The position numbers and the translations under genes are program-made. From positions 53,964 through 117,963 of the forward strand of contig JAAXJB010000088.1 in assembly GCA_012270065.1 (NCBI GenBank): a stretch of 64,000 nucleotides of DNA, in the 5' to 3' direction. This document shows positions 1 through 7,502 of this stretch, piece by piece (the stretch's first letter is position 1; every line of letters begins with the position of its first letter). Source of the DNA: Rubripirellula sp. GTDB taxonomy: Bacteria; Planctomycetota; Planctomycetia; Pirellulales; Pirellulaceae. Under the pieces are notes generated by a model. That model worked only from the letters and a program-made list of their open reading frames with translations, did not search any database and was not told the DNA's origin.

Positions 1-1387
1 CAGGGACGCCAATGACTGCTGACTGGGTGATGTTTTCCATCTTGGTGATCACGTCCTCAACTTCAGTCGGACTGATACGGAATCCTGAGGACTTGATTTG
101 GTTGTCACGGCGACCAACGAAGTAGAGGTACCCTTCGTTGTCTCTGCGTACCAGATCACCGGAATAGCAAACCCGATCTGATTGGCTTCCGCCGGAGTTG
201 GGAAAAGGGTGAGGGCGTAGAACTTTGTCGGTCAATTCAGGATGTCCCCAGTACCCGAGTGAGACAGTTGGACCATGGTGAACAAGCTCACCAACTTCAT
301 CGGGTGCGCATTCCTGACCATGATCGTTGACCACGAAGATTTTTGTGTTAGGGATCGGTTTGCCCATGCTTGTCGGGCGTTGGTCAAGTTGATCTGGCGG
401 TAGATAGGTTGAACGAAAGGCCTCGGTGAGGCCATACATCAGAAACACCTCGGTTTTCGGCAATTGCTGTCTCAAGTCCCTGAGAACATTTTGCGGCATC
501 GCCCCGCCGGTGTTGGTGATGTACCGAAGAGAAGGCAGAGGTTGTTTACCGAGACCGGAGCTGGGTCGCGACAGGAGATTCCACAGTGATGGAACACCAG
601 CTAAACCGGTGATCGCATCATCTGCCAGTGAACGAACGATTTCACGTCCAAAGCGGAAAGAGATCATTCGCGTTGTTGCACCCCGAAGGATTGCGGTGGT
701 CAACTGGTTGAGCCCCGCATCGAAGCTCAGCGGTAAAGCTGCGAGGATTCTTTCATTTTTGTCAATCTTCAGATAATCAGCGACGATTTCGGCCCCGGCA
801 ACCAGATTGTCATGGCTTAGCATCACGCCTTTTGGCGCGCCAGTCGAGCCGGACGTGTAGAGAATCGCAGCGAGGTCCTTGCCTATATTTTCCGACTCAC
901 GGAATGATCCTACGCTCGCGGTGATCAGGTCGGCTATCCGATGTGTTTCGGTTTTTGGTAGCGTGGGGATTTGGTCAGCCTGGCTGGATCCGTCGTCATG
1001 GATCAGGCAGTGCCGAAGGTTTTCCAGTGGGATATGTGATTCTTCAAGAGCAGTGAGTCTTTCGTGATCACTGATGAAGGCGATCGCCCCGCAATCCCGG
1101 AGAATGTGGGCAACCTGGTTTGGGTACAGCCCATGGTGGATTGGAACAAAAACCGCGTCGGCGCACGCGATCCCCATGAGACTCAGTGGAAGATTGATGC
1201 CAGGTGGTAATTGCACACCGATGCGGTCTCCGCGAGAAATACCTAGTTGACGGAGGCACTCGCCGATAGCCTTGGATGTCTGCGAAGCATCGCCATAGAG
1301 AACCTTCTGGTCCTTTTCTGTAAATGCTTCGTGATGCGGTCTGTTGCATGCGCTGTCATGCAACATGTGTTGAACGAGAAAACGCAT
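1..1387 (-). CDS. AMP-forming acyl-CoA/acyl-ACP ligase (partial, C-terminus beyond window)
   Basis: An uninterrupted reading frame runs from an ATG at 1387 off the left edge, giving about 462 residues. It has the adenylate-forming signature TSGSTGAPKGVMLSHDN near residue 175, the YGLTEAFR motif, and the late GDLVRRDNEGYLYFVGRRDNQIK motif with its hinge Asp. These show an ANL-superfamily enzyme that activates a carboxylate as acyl-AMP and passes it to a thiol. It starts 6 bp after the stop of the acyl carrier protein gene, so the ACP at 1394-1666 is the likely thiol partner (inference). The pair resembles the ligase/ACP pair described for exosortase-associated polysaccharide loci, but no exosortase is visible here. 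No good ribosome binding site precedes the ATG. The carboxylate substrate cannot be read from the sequence. Confidence 0.88.
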   Translation of the reverse strand, partial: MRFLVQHMLHDSACNRPHHEAFTEKDQKVLYGDASQTSKAIGECLRQLGISRGDRIGVQLPPGINLPLSLMGIACADAVFVPIHHGLYPNQVAHILRDCGAIAFISDHERLTALEESHIPLENLRHCLIHDDGSSQADQIPTLPKTETHRIADLITASVGSFRESENIGKDLAAILYTSGSTGAPKGVMLSHDNLVAGAEIVADYLKIDKNERILAALPLSFDAGLNQLTTAILRGATTRMISFRFGREIVRSLADDAITGLAGVPSLWNLLSRPSSGLGKQPLPSLRYITNTGGAMPQNVLRDLRQQLPKTEVFLMYGLTEAFRSTYLPPDQLDQRPTSMGKPIPNTKIFVVNDHGQECAPDEVGELVHHGPTVSLGYWGHPELTDKVLRPHPFPNSGGSQSDRVCYSGDLVRRDNEGYLYFVGRRDNQIKSSGFRISPTEVEDVITKMENITQSAVIGVP

Positions 1388-1393
1388 GATCAA

Positions 1394-1666
1394 TCACTTT
1401 TGGATGTTATTCCCACCCTGTTTTTCGGCTACATAATCGGCAATCGTTTGAATTGAGTCGAAGTGATCAGCCACCATCTCATCGTCGAGTACCTCGAGTC
1501 CAAATTCCTGCTCAAGAAAGTCAACCACTTCCAGGGTCCCCATTGAATCGATGATTCCAGTTTCCAGCAGAGATTCGGTGTTGGCGATGGAACGATCTTT
1601 TGCAACGGGAAAAGCCGTGTAGACCCATTGCTGGATGATGTTCAGGTTCGTGTTGTTGTCAGTCAT
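1394..1666 (-). CDS. acyl carrier protein
   Basis: A 90-residue acidic protein with the phosphopantetheine attachment motif GIIDSMGTLEVV; the Ser of DSM is the expected prosthetic-group site. An in-frame ATG further upstream (1696) would overlap the preceding methyltransferase gene by 20 bp. The ATG at 1666 is chosen because AAGGA lies 6 nt before it and it starts 10 bp after the methyltransferase stop. Family knowledge: such ACPs carry an acyl or aminoacyl group as a thioester. It sits between a methyltransferase and an AMP-forming ligase, so it is probably a dedicated carrier for a modification pathway in this glycan locus, not the housekeeping fatty-acid ACP (inference). Confidence 0.9.
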   Translation of the reverse strand: MTDNNTNLNIIQQWVYTAFPVAKDRSIANTESLLETGIIDSMGTLEVVDFLEQEFGLEVLDDEMVADHFDSIQTIADYVAEKQGGNNIQK

Positions 1667-1676
1667 CTTAATTCCT

Positions 1677-2852
1677 TCATGCGACCACGAGTTCACAGTC
1701 GATTTGCATTGATTTCAATGTGTTTTGTATTTCGTTTCGATAGAGTGCGTTGGTGACCACAACAACATCGGGTTTGCTCGCAGTAAGAGAATTCGGCGCA
1801 ACGATCGGATGCGATACGATTGGCAGGTAATGGTTCTGACGATTTGGGTTGATGTCGATGACTTGCTCGATAACATCTGAGTTTGGCACCGATGAGAGAA
1901 AGCTAAGTCCTTTGCCACCAGAACCCCAGCAAACAACACGTCTACGATCACGGCGGCACTGTTCCAGTTTGGCCTTCCACCATGTGACACGGTTCGAGAA
2001 TGCATCAGCAAAACTGTGCACGTCGTTGATGAAATTATCTGGTAATTCGCATTCAATGCTGGCACTTGCTGTAGATGGCACAGCTTCGACGAAAATATAT
2101 TGATCTCCCTCGTAGCAGGTTCCTGAACTGGTAATTTCGAAACCAGCGAGTCGGAAGATGTTCCTCAGCGATTCAGGACTGAAGTAGTTGCATTGCTCGT
2201 AATGCACACTCCATACCTCCTGTTGAGAGATTGCGCGGTAACCGTTGAATACTTCGAAATAGATCCGCACGTCTCGTGTCCCAATCGAGTGACGCAGACT
2301 TTTCAGGAAATCAAGTGGATTTGGAATGTCTTCAAATACGGAGAGACTGCAGATAAAGTCACCGATCATATTCTCGTAACGATTGCTGTAGAAATCCGGA
2401 ATCAACTCCATGGTTCCTGAGCCACAACGCTCACGGGTATTTTGGCGTATGGTGGGATCGATTCCCACGCCGTGGTTTCCACCGTTGGTGCAGATCATCC
2501 GCAGAAAATCAGCGGAACCACATCCAATTTCCAGGATTCTTTTCCCATTCAAAGAATGGTCGGCGATCAACCTGTCGCATAACGATTCGATGTAGTTGCA
2601 AAAGGTTGGTGTATGCAGCAATGAAACTTCGTATCCCGGTTCAAACCCGATGATGGCAGGATCGTACTCTCTGTTTTCAATCAATCCGCAATGTTCGCAG
2701 GCAACCAGATCGATGGTTCCGGGAACCGAGTTTCGAGCATCACTCGGTGTCGCAGCCAATCTTCCGAGGGCCACTGGTGCTGATTGATTGAGGAAGATCG
2801 GATGAGATGTGTCTTTTCCGCATCCGCTGCATGCGGGTCGAGTTCGGTTCAT
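1677..2852 (-). CDS. SAM-dependent methyltransferase with N-terminal zinc-finger and C-terminal Rossmann-like domain
   Basis: The protein has 391 residues from the ATG at 2852. The N-terminus carries CSGC and, about 50 residues on, CEHCG, a four-cysteine zinc site as in C-methyltransferase families that act on nucleotide-linked sugars or related substrates. The middle has the SAM-binding motif ILEIGCGSADFL. The C-terminal third contains VVCWGSGGKGLSFLS, a nucleotide-binding-like loop matching the C-terminal domain of the same family. The start is set by a 4-bp ATGA overlap with the stop of the membrane-protein gene (2849-2852), so the two are translationally coupled. A longer in-frame start at 2936 would overlap that gene more. 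Sugar C-methylation is possible, but the substrate is not shown. Confidence 0.85.
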   Translation of the reverse strand: MNRTRPACSGCGKDTSHPIFLNQSAPVALGRLAATPSDARNSVPGTIDLVACEHCGLIENREYDPAIIGFEPGYEVSLLHTPTFCNYIESLCDRLIADHSLNGKRILEIGCGSADFLRMICTNGGNHGVGIDPTIRQNTRERCGSGTMELIPDFYSNRYENMIGDFICSLSVFEDIPNPLDFLKSLRHSIGTRDVRIYFEVFNGYRAISQQEVWSVHYEQCNYFSPESLRNIFRLAGFEITSSGTCYEGDQYIFVEAVPSTASASIECELPDNFINDVHSFADAFSNRVTWWKAKLEQCRRDRRRVVCWGSGGKGLSFLSSVPNSDVIEQVIDINPNRQNHYLPIVSHPIVAPNSLTASKPDVVVVTNALYRNEIQNTLKSMQIDCELVVA

Positions 2853-3745
2853 GAATTTCGTCCCCCCATGGCATCGGAAGGTACTTGCACCCATATGCTG
2901 ATGTTCTGGAGGTTGATGAAGTCCAGGAGGCTGCATAGGAACAATGCCATGCCTGCCATTTCCATCATTTCTTCGATGGCTTGGCTGATGATGTGGGCAG
3001 TTGAACTGACCGCCTCCAATTCATTCGCGGAGGAACTGAATATGAGGCCTGCGATCAATTCCATGCCAATATCACCTGCCAGAAATATGAAAGCGGATGA
3101 TACAAAGAGTAGCTGTGTTCTCCGGTGTAGATCGAGAAGCAGGCGAGTGCACATTGAGCCTGCAATCAGCGCAAAAATCGAGCCGGGAATGACCCAGGAA
3201 AAATAGAGTGACGTTCCCATGCCCAATTTGTTCATGGCAGCCGTTCCCATTTCGTGAAACATGACGGTTTCGTCAATTGCGAGCAGGGAAAGAATGAAAG
3301 ACAGGAATATCCAGGAAATGCGACGTCGGCTTTGATCGGCCGTGTCATAAATGGCAAGGAATCCCGCAGCCGCGGCTGCCAACAGCATGACGATTGAAGA
3401 ATAGAATGCTGGGATGCTCGGTTCGTGGCCCAAGTCAAAGCGTTTCAGCACATCAGCAATTTCATGTTCTGGATGCGGTGCGACGTTGTAAATGGAGTAG
3501 TTCGCAAGTGCTCCGAAAAATATCACGCCGATGATGATGCATGCAAAGAATCGTCCGGTTTTCCGAACGTTGATATGGACGCGTGAGATGTTTTCTCTCG
3601 CGGACTGTTCAATTGCATTCTTTGGGTTTTCGATTTGCGGTGACAGAACATCGGCATGGTGTTTCGGATTGGTACCGTTTGGGTCGATGTCGTGATTTTG
3701 CTGGACGCCGTGTTTGAGCGTTTCTTTCTGGTCATCTGACATCAT
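2849..3745 (-). CDS. multi-pass membrane protein of unknown function
   Basis: The protein has 298 residues with a hydrophilic N-terminal tail of about 65 residues, followed by roughly six hydrophobic segments. The pattern LAIDETVMFHEMG in one segment and QAIEEMMEMAG in the last gives conserved-looking Asp, Glu and His residues within or beside the membrane, a pattern I associate with uncharacterised bacterial membrane families. The start is ATGATG at 3745/3742; either Met is possible. It ends in an ATGA overlap with the methyltransferase gene, so it belongs to the same operon and probably to the same modification step. No function is assigned. Confidence 0.75.
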   Translation of the reverse strand: MMSDDQKETLKHGVQQNHDIDPNGTNPKHHADVLSPQIENPKNAIEQSARENISRVHINVRKTGRFFACIIIGVIFFGALANYSIYNVAPHPEHEIADVLKRFDLGHEPSIPAFYSSIVMLLAAAAAGFLAIYDTADQSRRRISWIFLSFILSLLAIDETVMFHEMGTAAMNKLGMGTSLYFSWVIPGSIFALIAGSMCTRLLLDLHRRTQLLFVSSAFIFLAGDIGMELIAGLIFSSSANELEAVSSTAHIISQAIEEMMEMAGMALFLCSLLDFINLQNISIWVQVPSDAMGGRNS

Positions 3746-4019
3746 GCCCCTCGCAGTTCAGGGCTGGTTGCCGGCTTGCCGTGAAGAGCGTTGCGATTGG
3801 CGGATAATGGAAGCACTGGGCGTGGCGTGGCGGGGTGAGTTTCCGCTTTTGCCAGACCACAGGGAGTGTGTGATCGAGACTCCTCCACCACAGGTACCTT
3901 CCCATCAGCAAGTTTATGATCCTGCTGAGTTACTGCGGTGGTCGTTCCAGGAGTCTCGATTTTTTTTATCCGGGTGAACATCGTTCAATCAAATGATCAG
4001 GGCGGGGCGGGATCTCTCG
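3746..4019 (-). other. intergenic gap with a long hairpin; doubtful 79-codon ORF
   Basis: This 274-bp gap lies between the epimerase and membrane-protein genes of one operon. On the minus strand an ORF from 3981 to 3742 ends in an ATGA overlap with the next gene. It has no ribosome binding site, an unusual Pro/Thr/His-rich composition and no recognisable domain, and much of it is the hairpin described at 3873-3960. I regard it as probably non-coding. Confidence 0.5.
3873..3960 (-). ncRNA. candidate structured RNA element (long multi-stem hairpin)
   Basis: ATCGAGACTCCT at 3873-3884 is the exact reverse complement of AGGAGTCTCGAT at 3949-3960. Inside it, on the minus-strand RNA, CCACCGCAG pairs with CUGUGGUGG over 9 bp with one G-U pair, and UCAGCA pairs with UGCUGA over 6 bp, closing a loop of about 12 nt. 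A 7-nt bulge separates the first two stems. On the plus strand the outer stem is followed by a run of eight T (3960-3967). It could be an operon-internal processing or attenuation structure, a plus-strand terminator or a dispersed palindromic repeat. The pairing is seen directly; any function is inference. Confidence 0.5.
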
Positions 4020-5054
4020 CTAAGCGTTTGACGACGCGGGTACGCTCTTTTCTTCTCTTTTGCGATATTCAGATTCGATCCATTGATAGGTTTTTTTCAT
4101 GCCATCTTTAAGTCGCGTGCTTGGGGCCCCCCCTAAACGTTCGAGGATCATCGTGTTGTCGCTGTTGCGCCCGTTCACACCTTTTGGCGCATCAAGGTTG
4201 TAAGTCCGATCGAGTTTGATGTTTCCGATTTCTTCAACGATATCAACAAGGCCATTGATGGTTACCAGTTCGCTGGAGCCAAGGTTGATGGGTTCGTCGA
4301 GATTGCTATTCATGATGAGATTGATTCCATGCAGACAATCGTCGATGTAGGTGAAGCTTCGTGTTTGCTCACCGTCGCCCCAGATTTCAATGTTGTGTTG
4401 TCCAGTATCATTGGCTGCAATGACCTTTCTGCACATCGCTGCTGGTGCCTTCTCTCGACCACCGTCCCAGGTTCCGTAGGGGCCATAGACGTTGTGAAAC
4501 CTCGCAACCCGGGTTTTCAATCCATAGTCTTCGCGGAAGTGCCGGCACATGCGTTCTGAGAACAGCTTTTCCCATCCGTACCCGTCTTCAGGCATGGCCG
4601 GGTACGCATCAGCCTCTTTTAGTGGAATGACATCGGGGTTGATCTGTTTGTCTGCGTTGTAGACGCATGCACTGCTTGCATAGAAGAATCGATCTACCTT
4701 GGCGTCCCGAGACTCCATCAGCAAATGCGTGTTGATAAGAACCGAGAGCATGCAGAGTGCTTTGTTGTTTTCGATGAACCCCATTCCACCCATGTCACAG
4801 GCGAGGTTGTACACATCTGCAACGTCTTCGCATGCCGCTTTGCAGTTTTCAGCCAGGGTGAGGTCGGCGACTACATTTTCGGCCTCGGTAGATGTTTGAT
4901 ACCACTGCCCCATTGGTTTGATATCTACGCAACGGACATGTTTATGTCCTTGTTCCATCAAGCGTGTGACAAGGTGCCCACCAATGAACCCTCCTCCACC
5001 GGCTACGAGGACGGGACGGCCAAAATCTACTTTTCCGTTGCTCATGGTGGACAT
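4020..5054 (-). CDS. NAD-dependent epimerase, GDP-mannose 3,5-epimerase-like
   Basis: The protein has 344 residues and is an extended short-chain dehydrogenase. It has the nucleotide-binding motif VAGGGGFIGGHL near residue 20, the acidic residue of VDIKP that would select NAD, the catalytic Ser region FYASSACVY and the YGWEK active-site Tyr/Lys. Stretches such as DMGGMGFI, RFHNVYGPYGTW, GGREKAPAA and WGDGEQTRSFTYIDDC closely match the pattern of plant GDP-mannose 3,5-epimerase as I remember it. That enzyme turns GDP-D-mannose into GDP-L-galactose and GDP-L-gulose in the cytosol. Within this cluster it would supply an unusual activated sugar for the glycan (inference). The most likely alternative is another NDP-sugar epimerase or dehydratase. 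Confidence 0.85.
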   Translation of the reverse strand: MSTMSNGKVDFGRPVLVAGGGGFIGGHLVTRLMEQGHKHVRCVDIKPMGQWYQTSTEAENVVADLTLAENCKAACEDVADVYNLACDMGGMGFIENNKALCMLSVLINTHLLMESRDAKVDRFFYASSACVYNADKQINPDVIPLKEADAYPAMPEDGYGWEKLFSERMCRHFREDYGLKTRVARFHNVYGPYGTWDGGREKAPAAMCRKVIAANDTGQHNIEIWGDGEQTRSFTYIDDCLHGINLIMNSNLDEPINLGSSELVTINGLVDIVEEIGNIKLDRTYNLDAPKGVNGRNSDNTMILERLGGAPSTRLKDGMKKTYQWIESEYRKREEKSVPASSNA

Positions 5055-5473
5055 CTCTCGGTGGCAGTACAGGTGAACTAAGGCCCATGATGCTAGGAGA
5101 GAATTTTGTTGGAATCATGAAGCAATGATTTCACATTGAAAACTGAACTTCCAATTCGAGATTTCCGTTTATCCATTTGGTTGGATTGTAGGGATTATGC
5201 TGCTTGCAATTCTGGTGTACCGGAAAAGCGAATGATTCTGGGCTTGGCTGGCGAAGTGCGACAGATGCTGGTGAACATTCGCCCATCGCTCAAGAGACCG
5301 GTTTGGTGACGATCCAACGGACCATGGCGGAAGCCTCGCATGGGTGGGGATAAGCCTGATACGAAGGCTTTTGAGGCGGAGAGGGCGGGACAGAAGATCG
5401 TTCACTCAGGTGTCAGGATCTCACAGTTTCTTTGGTGTCAGTAGTGATAGAGATGCTGTATTTTCTTCGACTA
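5055..5473. other. intergenic stretch, no gene supported
   Basis: These 419 bp separate the WecG-like gene from the epimerase gene on the same strand. Small frames exist on both strands, but they are Arg-rich or overlap gene ends and show no domain. A short inverted repeat AAGCCT/AGGCTT (5352-5370) is followed by TT on the plus strand. The length would leave room for a second promoter serving the 1-5054 half of the cluster, but no clear -35/-10 pair was found. Confidence 0.5.
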
Positions 5474-6265
5474 TCAGGTTGCAAACGGCTTCCGGATCAG
5501 GCTCCGGCCCAGGCGGTAAAGGTAAATGGAATTCGTAACCAGATAACGTTGCCAAAGCCGGCGTGGTTCGCAGATCAGACGGAAGAGCCATTCGAGGCCA
5601 CTTTTCTGCATCCATGAGGGTGCCATTGGCTTTACGCCAGCATGAAAATCAAATGCCGCTCCAACAAGCAGTTGAACACAATTGATCCGATCACGATTGG
5701 CAGCCGCGAAAAAGTCCTGTTTCGGACAGCCTAAACCAATCATGACTATCCCCGCACCACTCTGGTTGATGCGATCACAAGCCTGTTGGTTTTCTTCGTC
5801 AGACAACGGTCGAAATGGTGGAGCTTCGGAGCCTGCGATCTGAAGCTCCGGGATTTTCTGAAGCAGATTCGCTTGAAGCAGTGATAGAATTTCCGGCGTA
5901 CCACCGTACAAATAGATCGCAATGCCCTCTGCTGCAGCGGCATGACAGATTCGGAGGGTCAATTCAGGTCCATAGACACGCTCTTTCATCGCGGTTCCGT
6001 GCAGAAGATTCATACCCCAGCGGACAGGTTGACCATCGGGTGTGATCATCGAAAATTGATTCACTTGTGAGCGTAACTCATCGTCGCAACTTGCAGTTAC
6101 AATGGCATGTACCGCGTGACAGGCCACGATGCCAGGTCGAGAGAGTTTGGCTGCCTTGATCATGCATTCGATTGCATGGTCATAGTTGACATTGCTTACC
6201 TGAACGCCGATCAGGTCATATTTGTCTGGCCAGACGAGCTGCGGTTTTTCGAGGGAGTCAGACAT
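5474..6265 (-). CDS. WecG/TagA/CpsF family glycosyltransferase
   Basis: The protein has 263 residues, the usual size for the family (GT26). Family motifs appear in order: TPDGQPVRW, YLYGG, GLGCPKQD, VGAAFDFHAG and APSWMQKSGLEWLFRL, followed by the basic EPRRLWQRYL tail that binds the membrane in homologues. The family moves a sugar such as N-acetylmannosaminuronate or N-acetylmannosamine onto a lipid-linked sugar on the cytoplasmic face. The ATG overlaps the end of the GT4 gene by 8 bp, so they are coupled. The first lipid-phosphate sugar transferase that should act before it is not in the window. Confidence 0.92.
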   Translation of the reverse strand: MSDSLEKPQLVWPDKYDLIGVQVSNVNYDHAIECMIKAAKLSRPGIVACHAVHAIVTASCDDELRSQVNQFSMITPDGQPVRWGMNLLHGTAMKERVYGPELTLRICHAAAAEGIAIYLYGGTPEILSLLQANLLQKIPELQIAGSEAPPFRPLSDEENQQACDRINQSGAGIVMIGLGCPKQDFFAAANRDRINCVQLLVGAAFDFHAGVKPMAPSWMQKSGLEWLFRLICEPRRLWQRYLVTNSIYLYRLGRSLIRKPFAT

Positions 6266-7463
6266 GAATCTCTTCCACCTTGTGGGCTGCGGTTTTGATA
6301 GCCTCGCGGTAAATCTTCATGAGAAGTTCCAGGTTCCTCCGTGGTGCGTATTTGCTTTCGTAAGCTGTCCGTGCAGATGCTCTGATTTTTGAATAGAGGT
6401 GTTCGTCATTATTGAGCCGTGACACTTGCTGCTGTAGCTCACCTGCATTCCCGGGCGCAAAATGAAGCCCGTGAATCTCGTGTTCAACAATCTCGGACAT
6501 GGATCCAGTGTTTGATGCAATGACGGGGGTCCCGCTTGCGAATGCCTCGATCATTGATCGACCAAAGGGCTCGGGCCACAGCGAGGGAAACACAAGAAGT
6601 CGAGCCTTGGCGATTTCCATCAGGGCCTCGCTGTGCCTGAGTTGACCAAGGTAGGAGATTCGTGGATTGCTCCGCGCGGCTTCTCGCACCACTTTTTCCA
6701 TTGGGCCTTGACCCATGATGCGTAGTTGGACATCAGAAATGGGATTTGATGATGAGGGTGTCCATGCATCTAGAAGCGTGCGTATTCCTTTTTCTTCGGT
6801 CAGACGTCCCACAAAGATAGCGTGTGTACCTTTATCGTGATGGTTGCCAGGATCGGGACGTACGAAATTTGGTTTCACCGTCATTTTGGAAGATGGTATC
6901 CCGGCTTTTTCGAATTCCATTCGGGCGGTGCTGCTTAATGCAATGAACCGGTCGACCAGGTGAAATGACTTTTTTACAGATTTCTGAATGGCGATTGCTG
7001 CGGCTGCAACGGCTGTTGCTTTTCGGTTTGAGCGGTAGCACTTGTGGATGACGCTTGGAATGGCAAGTTTGCGGTTCACACACTGATGGCAGGAATTTCC
7101 GTTTCTGTACAGTGTCGCGCTGGGACACATGTATCGGTAGTTGTGTAGGGTCTGTACGATTGGGATGTGAGAGTTTTTGGCTGCGTGGTAAGCACTGGTG
7201 GATATCAGCGGAAAAGTATTGTGAAAGTGGATGACTTCGGGTCTGACGTTTTTGATTAACCGTTTCAGGTCTGCTACGGTTTCCCGGTTCCAGACGGTAG
7301 CTTTTACCAGTTCTATGTTCGACATTGCTTCTATGTCGCGATTATCTCTCAGGTAATGATGCACATCATGACCGTTTTGCTTCAGCAGCCAGCTCTCGTC
7401 ATGGAATACCTGATCTTCACCACCGGGAAAGCGGTAGAAATTATGACACTGAAGAATTCTCAT
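6258..7463 (-). CDS. GT4-family glycosyltransferase
   Basis: The protein has 401 residues with the GT-B fold pattern. The N-terminal MRILQCHNFY strand and the PGGEDQVF loop are typical of this subgroup. A Cys-containing segment (residues about 115-145, with CPS, CHQC and HKCYR) follows. The C-terminal donor domain has FVGRLTEEKGI and the retaining GT4 signature EPFGRSMIEAFASGTPVIAS. The start at 7463 is chosen over 7502 because GGAG lies 8 nt upstream; this leaves 39 bp after the fusion gene. It would add a sugar from a nucleotide donor to the growing lipid-linked oligosaccharide in the cytosol. Donor and acceptor are unknown. Confidence 0.92.
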   Translation of the reverse strand: MRILQCHNFYRFPGGEDQVFHDESWLLKQNGHDVHHYLRDNRDIEAMSNIELVKATVWNRETVADLKRLIKNVRPEVIHFHNTFPLISTSAYHAAKNSHIPIVQTLHNYRYMCPSATLYRNGNSCHQCVNRKLAIPSVIHKCYRSNRKATAVAAAAIAIQKSVKKSFHLVDRFIALSSTARMEFEKAGIPSSKMTVKPNFVRPDPGNHHDKGTHAIFVGRLTEEKGIRTLLDAWTPSSSNPISDVQLRIMGQGPMEKVVREAARSNPRISYLGQLRHSEALMEIAKARLLVFPSLWPEPFGRSMIEAFASGTPVIASNTGSMSEIVEHEIHGLHFAPGNAGELQQQVSRLNNDEHLYSKIRASARTAYESKYAPRRNLELLMKIYREAIKTAAHKVEEIHV

Positions 7464-7502
7464 TTGGCGTTCTCCAGCTTGATATTCAGGCAGCGACAGC
7501 AA

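Noticed and set aside
3742..3981. 79-codon minus-strand ORF with ATGA overlap to the membrane-protein gene
   Set aside because: No ribosome binding site, odd composition, no domain; most of it is the hairpin. Kept only as a doubtful ORF in the gap entry.
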